From positions 4,464,001 to 4,528,000 of the forward strand of contig JBANDB010000002.1 in NCBI GenBank assembly GCA_037576215.1: 64,000 bases of DNA, in the 5' to 3' direction. The notes beneath the pieces are model-generated. The model saw only the letters and a program-made list of their open reading frames with translations. It made no database searches and was not told where the DNA came from. Below are positions 21,435 through 32,542 of this stretch, one piece after another (position 1 is the stretch's first letter; each line of letters starts with the position of its first letter). This DNA comes from Armillaria gallica (Eukaryota; Basidiomycota; Agaricomycetes; Agaricales; Physalacriaceae). Both the position numbers and the translations under genes were made by a program.

Positions 21435-24416
21435 GTGCAGTATGGATGTCATAAATGTACCTTTAGTTCTGTATTACCTACTCCCAATTTATCTCAGTAT
21501 TCTGGATCCACTGTAACCAGAGTGGGAAAGCAATTGCATGCAAGTATTAACAATACTCAGAATTATGGAGAACAAGAAACTCCAATTAGTGCTGCTAAGG
21601 CCAAGCTAACCTTAGCTGAACAAGAGCTTATCTGTAAAAGGACAGAAGCTGTTGTTCAAATCGATGAATCAGAAAACGAGAGTTCCTGGGAGACCGATTT
21701 CCGCTTCTTGTGGGGAGGGCCCATCCTCCCAGAAAGGGAAAGGCATTGACCCAGGTAACTGGGGAGCAGTTCATCTTGATGAAAGCGAGACAGACATGGA
21801 TGCACAACAAAGCATTTGCATTTTGGAACAAGGTTCAGAAGGACAAATCTAAGGCATTACAGCAAGCCTATAATGCTCAAAAGAAACAGTTCCCATCAGC
21901 GCCTCCACCTATGCCCAAGAAACCTTCTGCTGAAGCTTCTCGACAGCCCAGTGCAGGCATAATAACCCCCAAGCCAGTTGTTCCTTCACCCTTGATCAGG
22001 CAACCAGTAACCATGCCCTTTGACACCAGTCCGGGATGTGCCCTGACTACACCTGTTTTAAGAGCAAGAACAACCCAAAGCCTGAAAAGGCTAAGGAGAA
22101 TAAACCTAAGCTACCGTCAGTAACCATTGAGGAAGTAATGGACGAGGACGAAATTGAGTACCTTGTGAGGAACACGAAGAACAAGAAACCTTCAAAGGTC
22201 TTGAGTCATGAACCCTTGGTGAAACCAAGGGCTTTGAGTCACGAACCTTTGGTGAAACCAAAGGACAATGATTGTGAATCGCTGAAACATGAAGCTCTTT
22301 GGCTTGACTGTCTAATCTTATGGAGCAGCAGATTGAACAGATTGTGCACAAACCCTCAAAGTTGAAGAAGCCTAAGCCTTCTAAAGTACCTAAGAAATTT
22401 GTTAATCCTAGTGACCAGATTGACCCTGACAGCCACTTGGGCAGAGTATTTGGTCTTCAGGCCACTGGAGGTGATCCTCCCAGTGATTCCTTGAACTCAT
22501 GCAGCTCATCGTCGAGAGGGTCAGAGTCTGACTTCTTGAGTGATGATGCAGGATCTGTGCCTCATCATTCCTCTGGTTTGGAGGAAGACAGTTATTTGAT
22601 CATGGCTAATCATAGTCTCTGTTGACAGCATTCGCAGGAAGAAAACAGAGCTCACCGTCCAAAAAGAAGAATGATTTTGAAGCTAGTGCCACCCGTCAAA
22701 TACAATAGTGAGGTGGACTTGAGATTATTCTTGAAATTCTTGAACGATGGGACAGTGTACGTCTGTGAAGGTGGCATTCCTCGCCGTGAATGGGTTTGAA
22801 AGTTGGGAGCCTTCCTGACTGGAGAAGCCATGGATTTCTATGAGGATCTTGTTGAGGACAATGCTCATGAATGGCGTCTTACTTCATTTTTCAAGGAGCT
22901 GTATAATTACTGCTTCCCATTGACATATAGAATGGAGCAATGCCATAAACTGAAAAAATGCTTTCAGAACGAGCTCACTGTGAAGCAATATGATGCTGCC
23001 CTTCGTCGTTTGTGGAACACTATTGGGATTACCAGTGAATGAGAACACGTTGATTGTCTGTGGACTGGACTTCATGTTGATATTCAAAAGAGGCTCTGGA
23101 GAGAGAAATTGCATCTGGAATTTCCAAAGTACAAGAACGTCCTTCGTGTGACAGAGTTGACTGAGGTGATAGAGTCAATTGATAAGCTGAAAGGTGGATC
23201 AAAGAACAAGGCTGACAAGTCGGATCCACAACCGTTTTCAGGCAACCAAGCGAGTGGATCCCAAAACCACTGGCGCTCTCACTTGCCTAAGACTCATTTC
23301 AAAAAGAAACATTCCTTTGAAAAAAGGACTTTCTCCAATAAGCAAGCAGGAGGTTCAAAACATGTGAAGTTTAATGGGAATTCGAGTAGAGACTCTCATC
23401 CTAAGCGAAAGGAATTGTTGGAGCAGGAGAAGGCGCGCTTTAAAAGCGAGGGCCTATGTTATCAATGTGGTAAATCTGGTCATATGGCATGCCAATGCCC
23501 TGATGGGAAGAATGTATCTTCTGAGAGAAACAATAAACACCCTGGTTTTTTGAGCTCGAACATGAACTTTGAAAACTTGCATGGGTTAGCTGATACAACC
23601 AAAGACTTGCATGAACTCAAGGTTGGGATGATGTGTTGGCCAATAAATGATGAATCCGCCTCTGATGAATTTGACTCTGAGGACAACTGCCCTGACCTCC
23701 AAATGGTCTTGGCCTCGAGTGAGTCGGACTCATCAGATGATGATTCATCAACATGGCCAGATGAGGATGACTTGTCTATCAACAAGGATGAAGATTCCTC
23801 TGATTGGGAAACTGTCTTGTCATCTGAGGATTCTTCTGAATCATCTCAGCATGAGTGTCATACTTGCGTCGAGTGCCATAGCTTGGACTGGCGTGAGACT
23901 GACCCTGGTGAAGTAGATGAAGGGATTCAGCATCAAATCCCATATCAAGTATTGTTCAATCATGTCTGGGATCTCTTGGGTATGAATGCCCTCGATGATG
24001 ATTCTGATGTAGATGCAGCATCTGTCTGCAAGACACTTTTGAATAGTGTTATCAGTTACTTGATGGGAATGGATGCCAGTTCCACATCACCTACTGATGG
24101 GGATTCATGTCCTGAGAATGAAGACATGGCTGAGATTGTTGATTACTTGGTAGCGGAAACTGCTATTCAATTGGGTCCTATCTCTGAGGTCGATGAACAC
24201 GTCTCCGACCCTGTTGACAGTGGGTCGGATCGAAGTGAAGACATAGATGCTTGGCGTCGCCAAGTCGAATTGTTAAACAGTGATGAACTGGACCTTGACA
24301 TTGTCCCTCCCCTGCTGCGTAGTCCACCATACGGTGAATGGGATGATGGCGAGCTTGTCATTAACATTTGGAATGTTTCTTTGAGACATGGGCTCACATC
24401 AATTGAGCTTCCATAA
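21435..24416 (+). pseudogene. Element C gag, broken
   Basis: The N-terminal region (21435-22625) is hydrophilic and in several frames. A capsid-like domain (22674-23108; LVPPVKYNSEVDLRLFLKFL, FLTGEAMDFYEDLVEDNAHE) contains TGA stops at 22797 and 23040. From 23109 to 24416 a 435-codon frame is open. It carries the knuckle CYQCGKSGHMACQC (about 23457-23500), fitting C-X2-C-X4-H-X4-C, followed by a long acidic Ser/Asp-rich tail. That tail is unusual in length for a gag and may lead into the pol N-terminus. Confidence 0.82.
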
Positions 24417-24443
24417 CCCTGGGATGAATGTGATGAGGAGGAG

Positions 24444-25567
24444 ATGGAATGGCCTCCTCTCATGCAGTTACTACCTTTTGTACGTAGGGAGTCAATAGAA
24501 CTGGAAGCTCGAAGGGGTCTGTGGTTTTATAGTGAACTAAGCAATGATTACCCACATAGTTTTGAAGAGAAGTTCTCATTTATACATTCCTACGGGTGGA
24601 AGGAGAGTTGCCGTCCACGTTCATTTGGAGATAACATGGCCCAGAATGCCCAGTGGGTCTTGGATTATCATGGTCCTTACCCAGGTGATCATGTGAGTGT
24701 GCTAGACAATAAATGTGACATTATTTCCCCTTGGGGATGATTCCAAATGGAAAGATATTTGAACATGCACCATGTAATCACGGATAGATGATACTTGGGG
24801 ATGCATCTTCCTTGTGAAACTTTGATCTGGACTGACTGGTTGGAAACTGAAAACTTCCTGCTGGCCATGTGGTATGTGCAGGAAAGGAGCATCATGGCAG
24901 GAATTCCCTTGATGGATTGGCCTGCCCAGAGTCACTGGATCTCTGGTGAGAAGATGTGACTGCCATTTAAATCTGAGGTGATTACTTACCTGAGAAATCA
25001 TTGGTTCCCTGGGGATCACGAGTTTGATTCTTCCAATTGGAGAGAGTCCGAGGAAGGTCACTTTCATATTGTCGACTTCTATGATATGCCAGATGACTGG
25101 CCGCATGTGCGGTGCAAGCCCCTGGACTATGGGGATGAATGGGTGATCTTGGAAGACAGGCACCGCAAACATTTCAAGGTTTTGTCCTGATCTTTGCTGT
25201 GTAAATTCCATTTTGACTTGGAAAGGTGGTACCACACTCGGTTGGCGCACGAGCATTGAGAGCAGAATGCCGTGGATGTTTGGGATGAATCGGACGATCC
25301 TGATGTCAAGTACACCGTCTGGGGTTACCTGTTGGTCAAAATGGATAGAATGGATCTGGACTTTAAACGTCAGTACTTGCTATCAGCAGAAAGACAACCC
25401 AACATCAAACAACAACAGTTTTTTGATGGCCTTGAGCTCAACGCCACTCAGGCTCGAAGAGGCAACTTCACAACAGTGCAGCGTAACTCGGCTAATGTGC
25501 GAGATGCAAGGAGAAAGATACCTCATACACTCGTAATAGTCGTGAAGGTGAATGGACATCTGTGTTG
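24444..25567 (+). pseudogene. Element C spacer between gag and protease
   Basis: Open pieces at 24444-24740, 24978-25190 and 25272-25568 encode Trp- and Asp-rich sequence without a recognised domain. The last piece leads in frame, through a TGA at 25566-25568, into the protease motif ALIDTGS. Confidence 0.55.
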
Positions 25568-25568
25568 A

Positions 25569-27377
25569 GCACTGATAGATACCGGGTCGATGGGAGATTT
25601 CATATCTATGATGATCATGGATCAGTTGGGATTGAAAAGAATTGTTTTGGCCATACCTTTGCCCTTGCAGATGGCTGTCCAGGGCTCTAGGTCAAGATTA
25701 ATTGCAGGGTTTGCTGCAATTTTGAATATCAGTCATTAAAGGGAGAACATTACTTTGACATAGCAAATTTGTCAAGCTACGATGTAATATTAGGCACCCC
25801 ATGGTTATATCAGCATGAGGTGACTGTTGGATTCAATTCCTCAAAGGTGATCATCGGCTCCATAATGCATGCCCAATGCAGAGCCCCGCAGTGGGTGTAT
25901 TGGAGTCAAGAGTGACTGTTATTTATGAGGAATCTCTCACAGGATACCGTCAAGAACTGATTGAGTATGCCAGACCGTTGTTTAAGAAAGCAAGTGAGAC
26001 TCCATTGCTGCTGTTGTGAGCAATCAATCATCAGATTCCTCTGATTGAGCCTGATAAGGTTTACCCATGGAGACCATCTCATTGTCCAGAGATGTTTCGT
26101 GAACTGTGGGATGCAAAACGTAAGGCATATATTAAGATGGGGCATTGGAAAGTCACAATGGCTTTGAATACAGTTCCTATGCTACTAATAAAGAAACTGG
26201 CATCGGTGCTGCTCAGAACTGTAGTGGATTTGAGGGCACAAAATGTGAATACAAAAAAATTGGCCTCACCTTTACCAGACATTGATGGTATCTTGAGACG
26301 AGTTGTGTGTGTGAAATATTTCTCATTGATGGATTCAAGCGATGTGTATGAGCAGGTTCGTGTTGAGCCTGCTCATGTTGAACAAACCGCAGTATCTACT
26401 CTGGATGGCAATATATTGAGCCTGGTAATGCAGCAGGGGGACTGTAATGCCCCTGCTACATTCCAAGCAATCATGAATCATATCTTTTCCTTGTATATTG
26501 GCTGTTTTATGGACATATACTTAGATGATATTATCATGTATTCCAACTCGTTGGAGGAACACTTGAAACATGTTAAGCTCATCATTGACATTTTAAAAAA
26601 GGAAAAGTTCTACCTTGGTATTGAGCTTCCTCAGATCGCTGGGTTGGCTGGCAGATGATATCACGAAGGTTTGGATCCCTATGGGGCAGCTGTCAGCCTT
26701 GACGGGCTTGACAACACTGTTTCGATGGACATACATGGAACAGCAAGCATTTGAAGAGGCAAAGGCCTTAGTGAGTGCTTGTCATTCGAATCACAGAGTA
26801 CCCATTGATTATTCGAAGGATGCAAAGCTGGTATGGTTGGTATCCGATGGATGTGGCACTGGGATTGCTGCATACATTATCCAAGGTGAAACCTGGGGAA
26901 AGGCGTTGTGTGTGCATTCTATTCTGCAAAGTTGAACCCATGCAGCAGAACTATCCTGTACATGAGATAGAAATGTTAGCAGGTGTCAAATGTATGTTGC
27001 GACACTGGGATATATTGCAAGGCTTGCACTTTACCTGGATCACTGATCATAAGGGTCTCATCCACCTCTACAACCAGAAAACTCTGTCTGGTTGTCAGGC
27101 CAGGTGGATGGAAAAGTTGGCCGAATTTGACTTTGAAGTTCAGTATGTTCCGGGGGCACAGAACGTGCTCGCCAACTCCTTGTCCTGTCTGTGGTCCAAT
27201 GAGTCTCCTGGTACTGTGAGAGCATGGGGCATATATATGTACCATGACATTGTTGACAACGATTCCATCAAGACACATGGTGTTTTGATGCTGGTGCTTG
27301 TGGGGCTAGAGGCTGCTTGCCTGGTCCCGGAGAGCATTCATTTGGACTTGAATGTGATGTCCCTTCATTCAGATTGA
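25569..27377 (+). pseudogene. Element C protease, RT and RNase H, broken
   Basis: The protease active site ALIDTGSMGDFIS follows at 25569. RT sequence runs from about 26020 (LIEPDKVYPWRPSHCPEMFR) and is open at 26092-26658, with VVDLRAQN, FSLMDSSDVYEQVRVEP, NAPATFQAIMN and the catalytic YLDD box (MDIYLDDIIMYSNSLEEH) intact. RNase H is open at 26775-27377 with QQNYPVHEIEMLAGVKCMLR, TWITDHKGLIHLYNQ and YVPGAQNVLANSLS. Frame changes and stops between the blocks disable the polyprotein. Confidence 0.85.
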
Positions 27378-27869
27378 TGGCCTTCTGCATGAGCACAAGG
27401 GCTTGATAATGTTCTCATTCCTGGGAAGTTAAGATGGCAGACAAGTTCCAGGTCTAATTGTAGACCACGGAAGGAGGGCAAGGGTGCAAAGCAAAATGTA
27501 TCTAAGCCCAAATCTAGTTCATCTAGTCCAAAACCCTATCCCAAGTCTAAAGTGAAGGAAACGGCAGTACTAGAGGTCAAGACTTTTGAGCCTACAAGCG
27601 TGCAAAGCGATGAGAACGTGCAAGAAGAGACAAAGCTCATGGAAGCTATTCCACCCTCGTTGTCGATCGAGAATCAGGAACCCTTGGCACAGCCGCCTAA
27701 AAAATATGAAAACTCACCAAATAATACTTTGTTCACGGATGTACTTGCTAATGGACATCCTAAAATTGATCTTGCTTTTGTACTTCAAGACTGTTATGTG
27801 GGAGATGTGTTATTTCAAAAGATACTGGTGAAGCCAAGGAATTTCGCAACTTTGTCATTTGAGATGGTC

Positions 27870-29109
27870 TAATCTTTCTTAAACTTGAAGACAGGGAACT
27901 ACTCTGCATCCCAGACTACATGCACAAAGGGCACAGCATTAAGGAAATTGTAATTGATGAAGCCCACTCCCTACTGGCTCACCTGGGGACTAGGAAAACC
28001 TTGACTTACTTGCGATATCATGTTTGGTGGAAGACCATAGCTCATGACGTTGAAAGCTTTTGCAAGTCATGCATAACCTGTAAGTGAATGAAGGATAATA
28101 TGCAGAAACCTTATGGATTGTTGCACCCTTTGATGCCACTGACTTATCCTTGGGAAATCATCGGAATTGACTTCATTGATTTCTTGCCAGAATCTAGCAA
28201 CTGAGATGGAACATTTGACATGTTGACAGTTATCATTGATAAACTCTTGGGCATGGTACACCTAGTGCCCAGCTGCATGAACTACAAAGCTAAAGAAGTA
28301 GCCGAGTTAGTCTTCAAAGAGGTCTACAAGCTTCACGGCCTGCCCAAAGGAATAGTCAGCGACTGTGATACTCTGTTCACAAGTATATTTTGGTCTCACC
28401 AAAGATGTCCAGTGCATACCATCCTGAGACTGATGGTTCAACAGAATGAGCTAATAGGGTTATTGGTGCTATGCTGAGACAATGCATAGCGGCTGATCAA
28501 AAGAATGGGGTAGCGATGTTACCCGCTATTGAATTTGTGATTAACTCAGCTTGTTCGGAGATCACTGGTTATGCATCCTTTTTCCTGAACAATGGATGGA
28601 TGCCACATTCCATGATTTGGGATAATGCTGTCAAAACTGAATACCCTGGCATGCGTGTTTTTGCAATGCGGATGAAGCAGGCTATAATTTCCACCCATGA
28701 TTCAATTCTGGAATCACGGGTTAAGCAAACACAGGACGCAAACAGGAAACAACGTGCCATTCTGTTCACAGAAAAGGATCTTGTATATATTTTGACCAAG
28801 AATATATTGTTCCTGAAAGGCCTAGCCTGCAAGCTGAATCCGAAGTACATTGGACCTTATCCTATCTTGAAGGACTTTGGGAATGGGTCATTCAGAGTGG
28901 AGCTTCCGTCGAACTTGAAGGTGAGAGGTATTCACAATGTATTTCATGTGTCATTGTTGAGGGTCCACATCCCAAACGATGACCAATTATTCCCAGGCAG
29001 AGCAGAAAACCAAATGGGATTGACTAACGAGATGTCAGGGGAATGGGCTGTAGAACAAATCATAGGTCATTCTGGTTCAAAGATGGACTCCCTATTCAAA
29101 GTGAAATAA
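27870..29109 (+). pseudogene. Element C integrase, broken
   Basis: The zinc-binding end (HSLLAHLGTRKTL ... CKSCITCK) lies at about 27960-28084, the core with DFIDFLPE, LTVIIDKLLGMVHLVPS and KGIVSDCDTLFTS at 28170-28390, and the C-terminal part at 28471-29109 with LVYILTKNILFLKGLACKL and GPYPILKDFGNGSFRVELP. The tail (EWAVEQIIGHSGS ... SGDMTWLPYEKADHLDVL) resembles a chromodomain. It is split by a small deletion at 29107, which puts its second half in the frame of the downstream ORF. TGA stops lie at 28085 and 28202. Confidence 0.83.
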
Positions 29110-29441
29110 AGTCAGGAGATATGACATGGTTGCCATACGAAAAGGCTGACCATTTAGATGTGCTAGGAGAATATTTTGATGCACTAGGGATTTCGGATGT
29201 CTCACAACTTAGAGATAGCCAGGCACCAGCTCCTGAGGACGACGAATTAGATGTTCTGGGACTGTTGGAGGTTCAGGTGTCTGCCATGGAAGTTCATCCT
29301 GGTTGGGAAAATCCCTCTGTTGGTCAGCTCAATAAATTCAAGGAGAAATTGACTGCAACACACCCTAGCATCCCTCTATTCCCCTCTGCTTTATCTCCAC
29401 ACTGTTCTCACTACCAGTTCCTTTCCCAATCCTCTGCTACA

Positions 29442-30248
29442 ATGGCTTCCAACCTTCCTGCTGATACCCGCCTCACTATCCTAGGTCTTGACTCCTACAG
29501 CACTGGACTTTGGATGGTCAATGACCGTGAGGAGAACCAAAAAATCCTCATCAACTCTGAGTCCATCCACATGTGCCTCCTCCTCAGCGAGCACGTTCAC
29601 AAGGGCACCTTCGATATCTGCTGTGACCCCATCCCTGCCATCTACTTCCCTCTTGCCCGTATCTTCAACAACTCTTGCGTCTCCTTCAATATCCCTTATT
29701 GCATGGTCTGGCTTCCAACCAACCGTGTCGCCAGCAAAGTTATCATTGAGGAGGAGCCAGTCAAATTCGAGCACCTCTTCAGTGATGACGATGAATATGT
29801 GAAGAAGATCCGAGGGGGTATCAAAGCTGTCAACGATGCCAAGTTCCAAAGCATCACCACATACCTTTTCAAGGAGCTTGGCTTAGGAACCATGTCCATC
29901 CCCGATGCAAAGATCTACATCCACCAGGTTCATCAGACCAGTAAAAGCCAGGCAAAATTCAAGGAGAGTTGGCAGGCATGGCAGGCATCTAAGAATTTCA
30001 GGGAGGCGATAGGAGGAGACGACAAGGCCAGTGGCTTGAAGCCAAAGAAACAGAAGACTCGAGCTGAGCCCACCATCAAGGGCTTTGATGGGGCCTTTAT
30101 TCGTCTGGTCAAGCCTAAGCCAAAGGGTTGGAAGAAGATGTCGATGGTCGAGAAAGCCGCCTACGTTGACAAGGAGCAAGCCAGCGAGTTGGGAGACGAA
30201 GAGATGGCTGAGGGAGATAGTGCTTCTGCGGAGGCTGATTGGTTTTGA
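29442..30248 (+). CDS. ORF3 of element C, unknown protein
   Basis: Starts MASNLPADTRLTILGLDSYS; 268 residues, intact. It lies between integrase and the 3' LTR, 35 bp before the LTR. The frame is open even further up, to 29110, and includes the chromodomain tail, so a pol fusion is possible. However, a pyrimidine-rich leader and AATGG context precede the methionine at 29442. The N-terminal 150 residues look globular with several Cys (DICCDPIP, NSCVSFNIPYC). The C-terminal third is Lys-rich with a nuclear-signal-like GLKPKKQKTR, then an acidic end. No signal peptide, membrane span or known domain was recognised. Codons strongly prefer C at the third position and CpG is retained, unlike gag and pol of the same element. 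Retroviral env is not supported, because hydrophobic anchors are missing. Confidence 0.8.
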   Translation: MASNLPADTRLTILGLDSYSTGLWMVNDREENQKILINSESIHMCLLLSEHVHKGTFDICCDPIPAIYFPLARIFNNSCVSFNIPYCMVWLPTNRVASKVIIEEEPVKFEHLFSDDDEYVKKIRGGIKAVNDAKFQSITTYLFKELGLGTMSIPDAKIYIHQVHQTSKSQAKFKESWQAWQASKNFREAIGGDDKASGLKPKKQKTRAEPTIKGFDGAFIRLVKPKPKGWKKMSMVEKAAYVDKEQASELGDEEMAEGDSASAEADWF

Positions 30249-30283
30249 TCGGAGAGAACTTGGTGATTTCTCTGGAGAGCAAA

Positions 30284-30641
30284 TGTAACGATACCTGGTT
30301 CATCACACTTACTTAATACAGTCACTCCTTTCTTTCTCGTATGCTTTATTCCACTTACTTTACAGTCACTCATCTATCACTCCTTTCTCTTATACCTATG
30401 GCTCTCCATGTCCAACTTGTACAACATTCTTTCTATTGAGTTTATTCCTTATTTTACTCTGGCTCCATTACATGTGATATTCTACTATAGTATATAGTCA
30501 GCTTATACTGTACTGGATCCAGGTTCCACAATTTACACCAATACCTTGTCTCTGCTTGAAATCTAAGCTAATCTCGAAAGTCTTATCTTATCCTTTATCT
30601 CGTGTGACTTCAGACGTGTCACTCATCATGCCTCCATCACA
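30284..30641 (+). repeat. 3' LTR of element C
   Basis: 358 bp, TGTAACGATACC to CCTCCATCACA, followed by the target duplication GAATC at 30642-30646. A purine-rich tract (GGAGAGCAAA) sits just before it. It differs from the 5' LTR almost only by C/T and G/A exchanges. Confidence 0.93.
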
Positions 30642-30706
30642 GAATCTGAAAGGCTCAATGGCTAATATGCTTAAGAAAGAAGCTGTCCACCAGAAAAGAG
30701 CTCCAG
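30642..30706 (+). repeat. Dispersed repeat R, copy 2, right end
   Basis: Continues repeat R beyond element C, matching 12158-12222 (ATGGCTAATATGC, AAGCTGTCCACCAGA). Similarity to copy 1 is lost after GAGCTCC. Confidence 0.78.
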
Positions 30707-31860
30707 AAGAGAGATGCTGCAGACTTAATCATCATAAGTTGCCAAGGTCCTAAGCCTGCAGAGGTGATTTTTGACATGCACTGTCATTGCAGGGCATAGA
30801 GTACACCTTGAAGAGACCAATCTGAGACAGTCTGACTCATTTGCCAAGGAATACTGCAGCTGCAGTGAACTGACATCAAAAATTGTAGAAATGCATTGAA
30901 AGATCTAGACCATTTACCTTACTCATGGACTGTTTGTAATCACCTTTCACTATAAGTAGTTCAGTTAGCCAGTGTACAATTCAAGTTACTATTTGCCCTC
31001 TTATCTGCTAAGGAACAGTGTGAACAGCTTAAGTTGCATTGAAAAGGTTTAGCTCAGAATCTGTAGGTCTCCTGTCTTGTGTAGTGAGCCTACTAGTTGC
31101 TAGCCTTGGAAATTGTAACAGACAAGTGCTGAGAGCCTGTATTTTGGCAAGAGAGTCATTAGTATACTTCTGGGCTCATGCATTGTAGCAAGCTTGCAGA
31201 GGAATAGAATCAGAGAAACATTTTGGATAATAAATTTTGGTTTACTTGAGATACATAAGAGATTCAGAGTCAGTGAAACTGCACCAGTCTCAAGAGTATA
31301 CTTGGTTACATCTGAGAGAAGCTCTGTTCCATTTCTAGTGCAGTGTAAAAGAGAGGATTGTGTGTTTTGTGTGAGAACTGGCCAGATCAGCAAGAGGGTA
31401 CTGGAATGTTGGCCCAGACCACTGGGTAGGGAGGGAGGTCAAGCACCAGTCACAAAAAAATTTATATGACCCCTCAAATTTTCAAAAATTTTCTTTGTAA
31501 CTTGATATAAAAAGATCTTTGCACCTTTATTTTACTTCAATGTTCACTATCTTAGTCAATGTGACCCCAATACATCTATAACCAACTAATGATACATAAT
31601 AAGCTGAGCCACACCACAAGTTGGCATCTTTTCTGATGTATTGTCACACAATTGAAGATAGAATAATACTCTACTGTAATAAGGGGCCTTCATTTGTATA
31701 CAAAAAATTCATATTGCAAACAGTGCAAAACTTGCAGTGAAGAGGAATGCAGACTAAGATTGCAGATTTATCAGCTAAGTCCAAGTCCAGCTGCCCTGGC
31801 ATACCCAATATGGTAGGCATGACATCATAACAGTCATGTGACAGGGAGAGTGTTCATTAT
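30707..31860. other. Gene-less stretch between elements C and E
   Basis: AT-rich sequence with no open frame above about 100 codons and no recognisable protein fragment. It ends at the insertion site of element E. It may be old repeat DNA. Confidence 0.5.
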
Positions 31861-32314
31861 TGTTACGATTTATTCATTTTCTTTACCTAAGCACCTCTTA
31901 TCTTATCTTATCTTTGGTGCTTATCTTATCTCACCTTTAGATACATGACTCCACAGAGCCTTTATATTGTGATACAGTCATACTTGGCCATCGTGTCCTT
32001 TCACACACGTCGCCCTCAGTATTAGGACCCTCACTTGATCACCAGGGTACTTGACTGCACGGTCACCATGCACCTGCCTTCTCTTTCTTACATGGTGCTC
32101 TTATTATTCAGACCCTCATTTCTAGTATATAAGTAGTGTACTCAAAGCTGTATATTCCCTAGCTTTGAGCTAATGTTTATTCATCCCGAACCACATTCAT
32201 TCTCGCTAAGCGCTTCAGTGTTAGTCTTGATCTCCTCTCTTCATGAGACCCAACGGTGACTGTATGAACACAATACAGCTGTTGTTTACTCTTGATTGGA
32301 GTTCGGGTCTTACA
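31861..32314 (+). repeat. 5' LTR of element E
   Basis: 454 bp. The U3 part has a cluster of five GATAAG motifs on the minus strand (31896-31934). A TATATAAG box lies at 32126-32133, and the likely mRNA start is near 32161. The inner end is GGTCTTACA. Confidence 0.93.
32126..32173 (+). promoter_or_regulatory. LTR promoter: TATA box and likely transcript start
   Basis: TATATAAG at 32126-32133 is followed 35 bp later by AGCTTTGAGCTAA (32161-32173), the sequence complementary to the primer site at 32316-32328. Element A has the same spacing between its TATAAAA box and the same 13-mer. The start position is inferred from spacing only. Confidence 0.55.
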
Positions 32315-32315
32315 T

Positions 32316-32328
32316 TTAGCTCAAAGCT
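32316..32328 (+). promoter_or_regulatory. Putative self-primer binding site of element E
   Basis: TTAGCTCAAAGCT, two bases inside the 5' LTR edge, is the perfect reverse complement of 32161-32173 near the presumed mRNA 5' end. This is the layout of Tf1-type self-priming, where the transcript's own 5' end primes minus-strand synthesis. An alternative role as a plain RNA hairpin cannot be excluded. Confidence 0.55.
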
Positions 32329-32332
32329 TTCC

Positions 32333-32542
32333 CTAGGCTCCTTTACCAGAACTTTCATATCAGACACAGCAGCCACCACCATCTTCGGAGCCAGTATAAG
32401 CCTAGGATCCCTCTGCCTTACTGCAGCATTCTTGTTAGCAGTACGACGCTGGGAAGAACATCCTAACACAGTCACCCAGATCGTCAATGGCGTCCCGGTC
32501 CAGTGGCAGCAGCCACCTATCGTCGCACCCGTACTGCAGTGA
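32333..32542 (+). CDS. Element E small upstream ORF with one hydrophobic segment (ORF0)
   Basis: Encodes GSFTRTFISDTAATTIFGAS, a hydrophobic run (ISLGSLCLTAAFLLAV) and a polar tail ending QQPPIVAPVLQ. It ends 56 bases inside gag (start 32487) in another frame. The frame is open upstream to 32243 through the LTR edge, so translation could begin at a methionine at 32267 or 32243. It is clearly related to the ORF in element A (2418-2640), with hydrophobic and polar positions conserved. Function is unknown. Confidence 0.5.
   Translation, partial: LGSFTRTFISDTAATTIFGASISLGSLCLTAAFLLAVRRWEEHPNTVTQIVNGVPVQWQQPPIVAPVLQ

Larger units (their letters stand above)
20549..30641 (+). mobile_element. Element C: LTR retrotransposon (Ty3/gypsy) with an extra 3' ORF
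   Basis: 10,093 bp between two 358-bp LTRs (TGTAA..ATCACA) and the 5-bp target duplication GAATC. The internal order is gag with CCHC knuckle, protease, RT, RNase H, integrase with a chromodomain-like end, then an additional ORF next to the 3' LTR. gag and pol carry many stops. Most, where context is clear, are TGA at likely CGA codons (22797, 23040, 25566, 26017, 28085, 28202). The LTRs differ at roughly 25-30 positions, nearly all transitions. It is inserted in repeat R and is a different family from A, D and E. Confidence 0.93.

Noticed and set aside
30249..30283. ORF3 as a retroviral-type env gene
   Set aside because: No signal peptide, no transmembrane anchor and no cleavage-site pattern in the preceding ORF; only the position fits.
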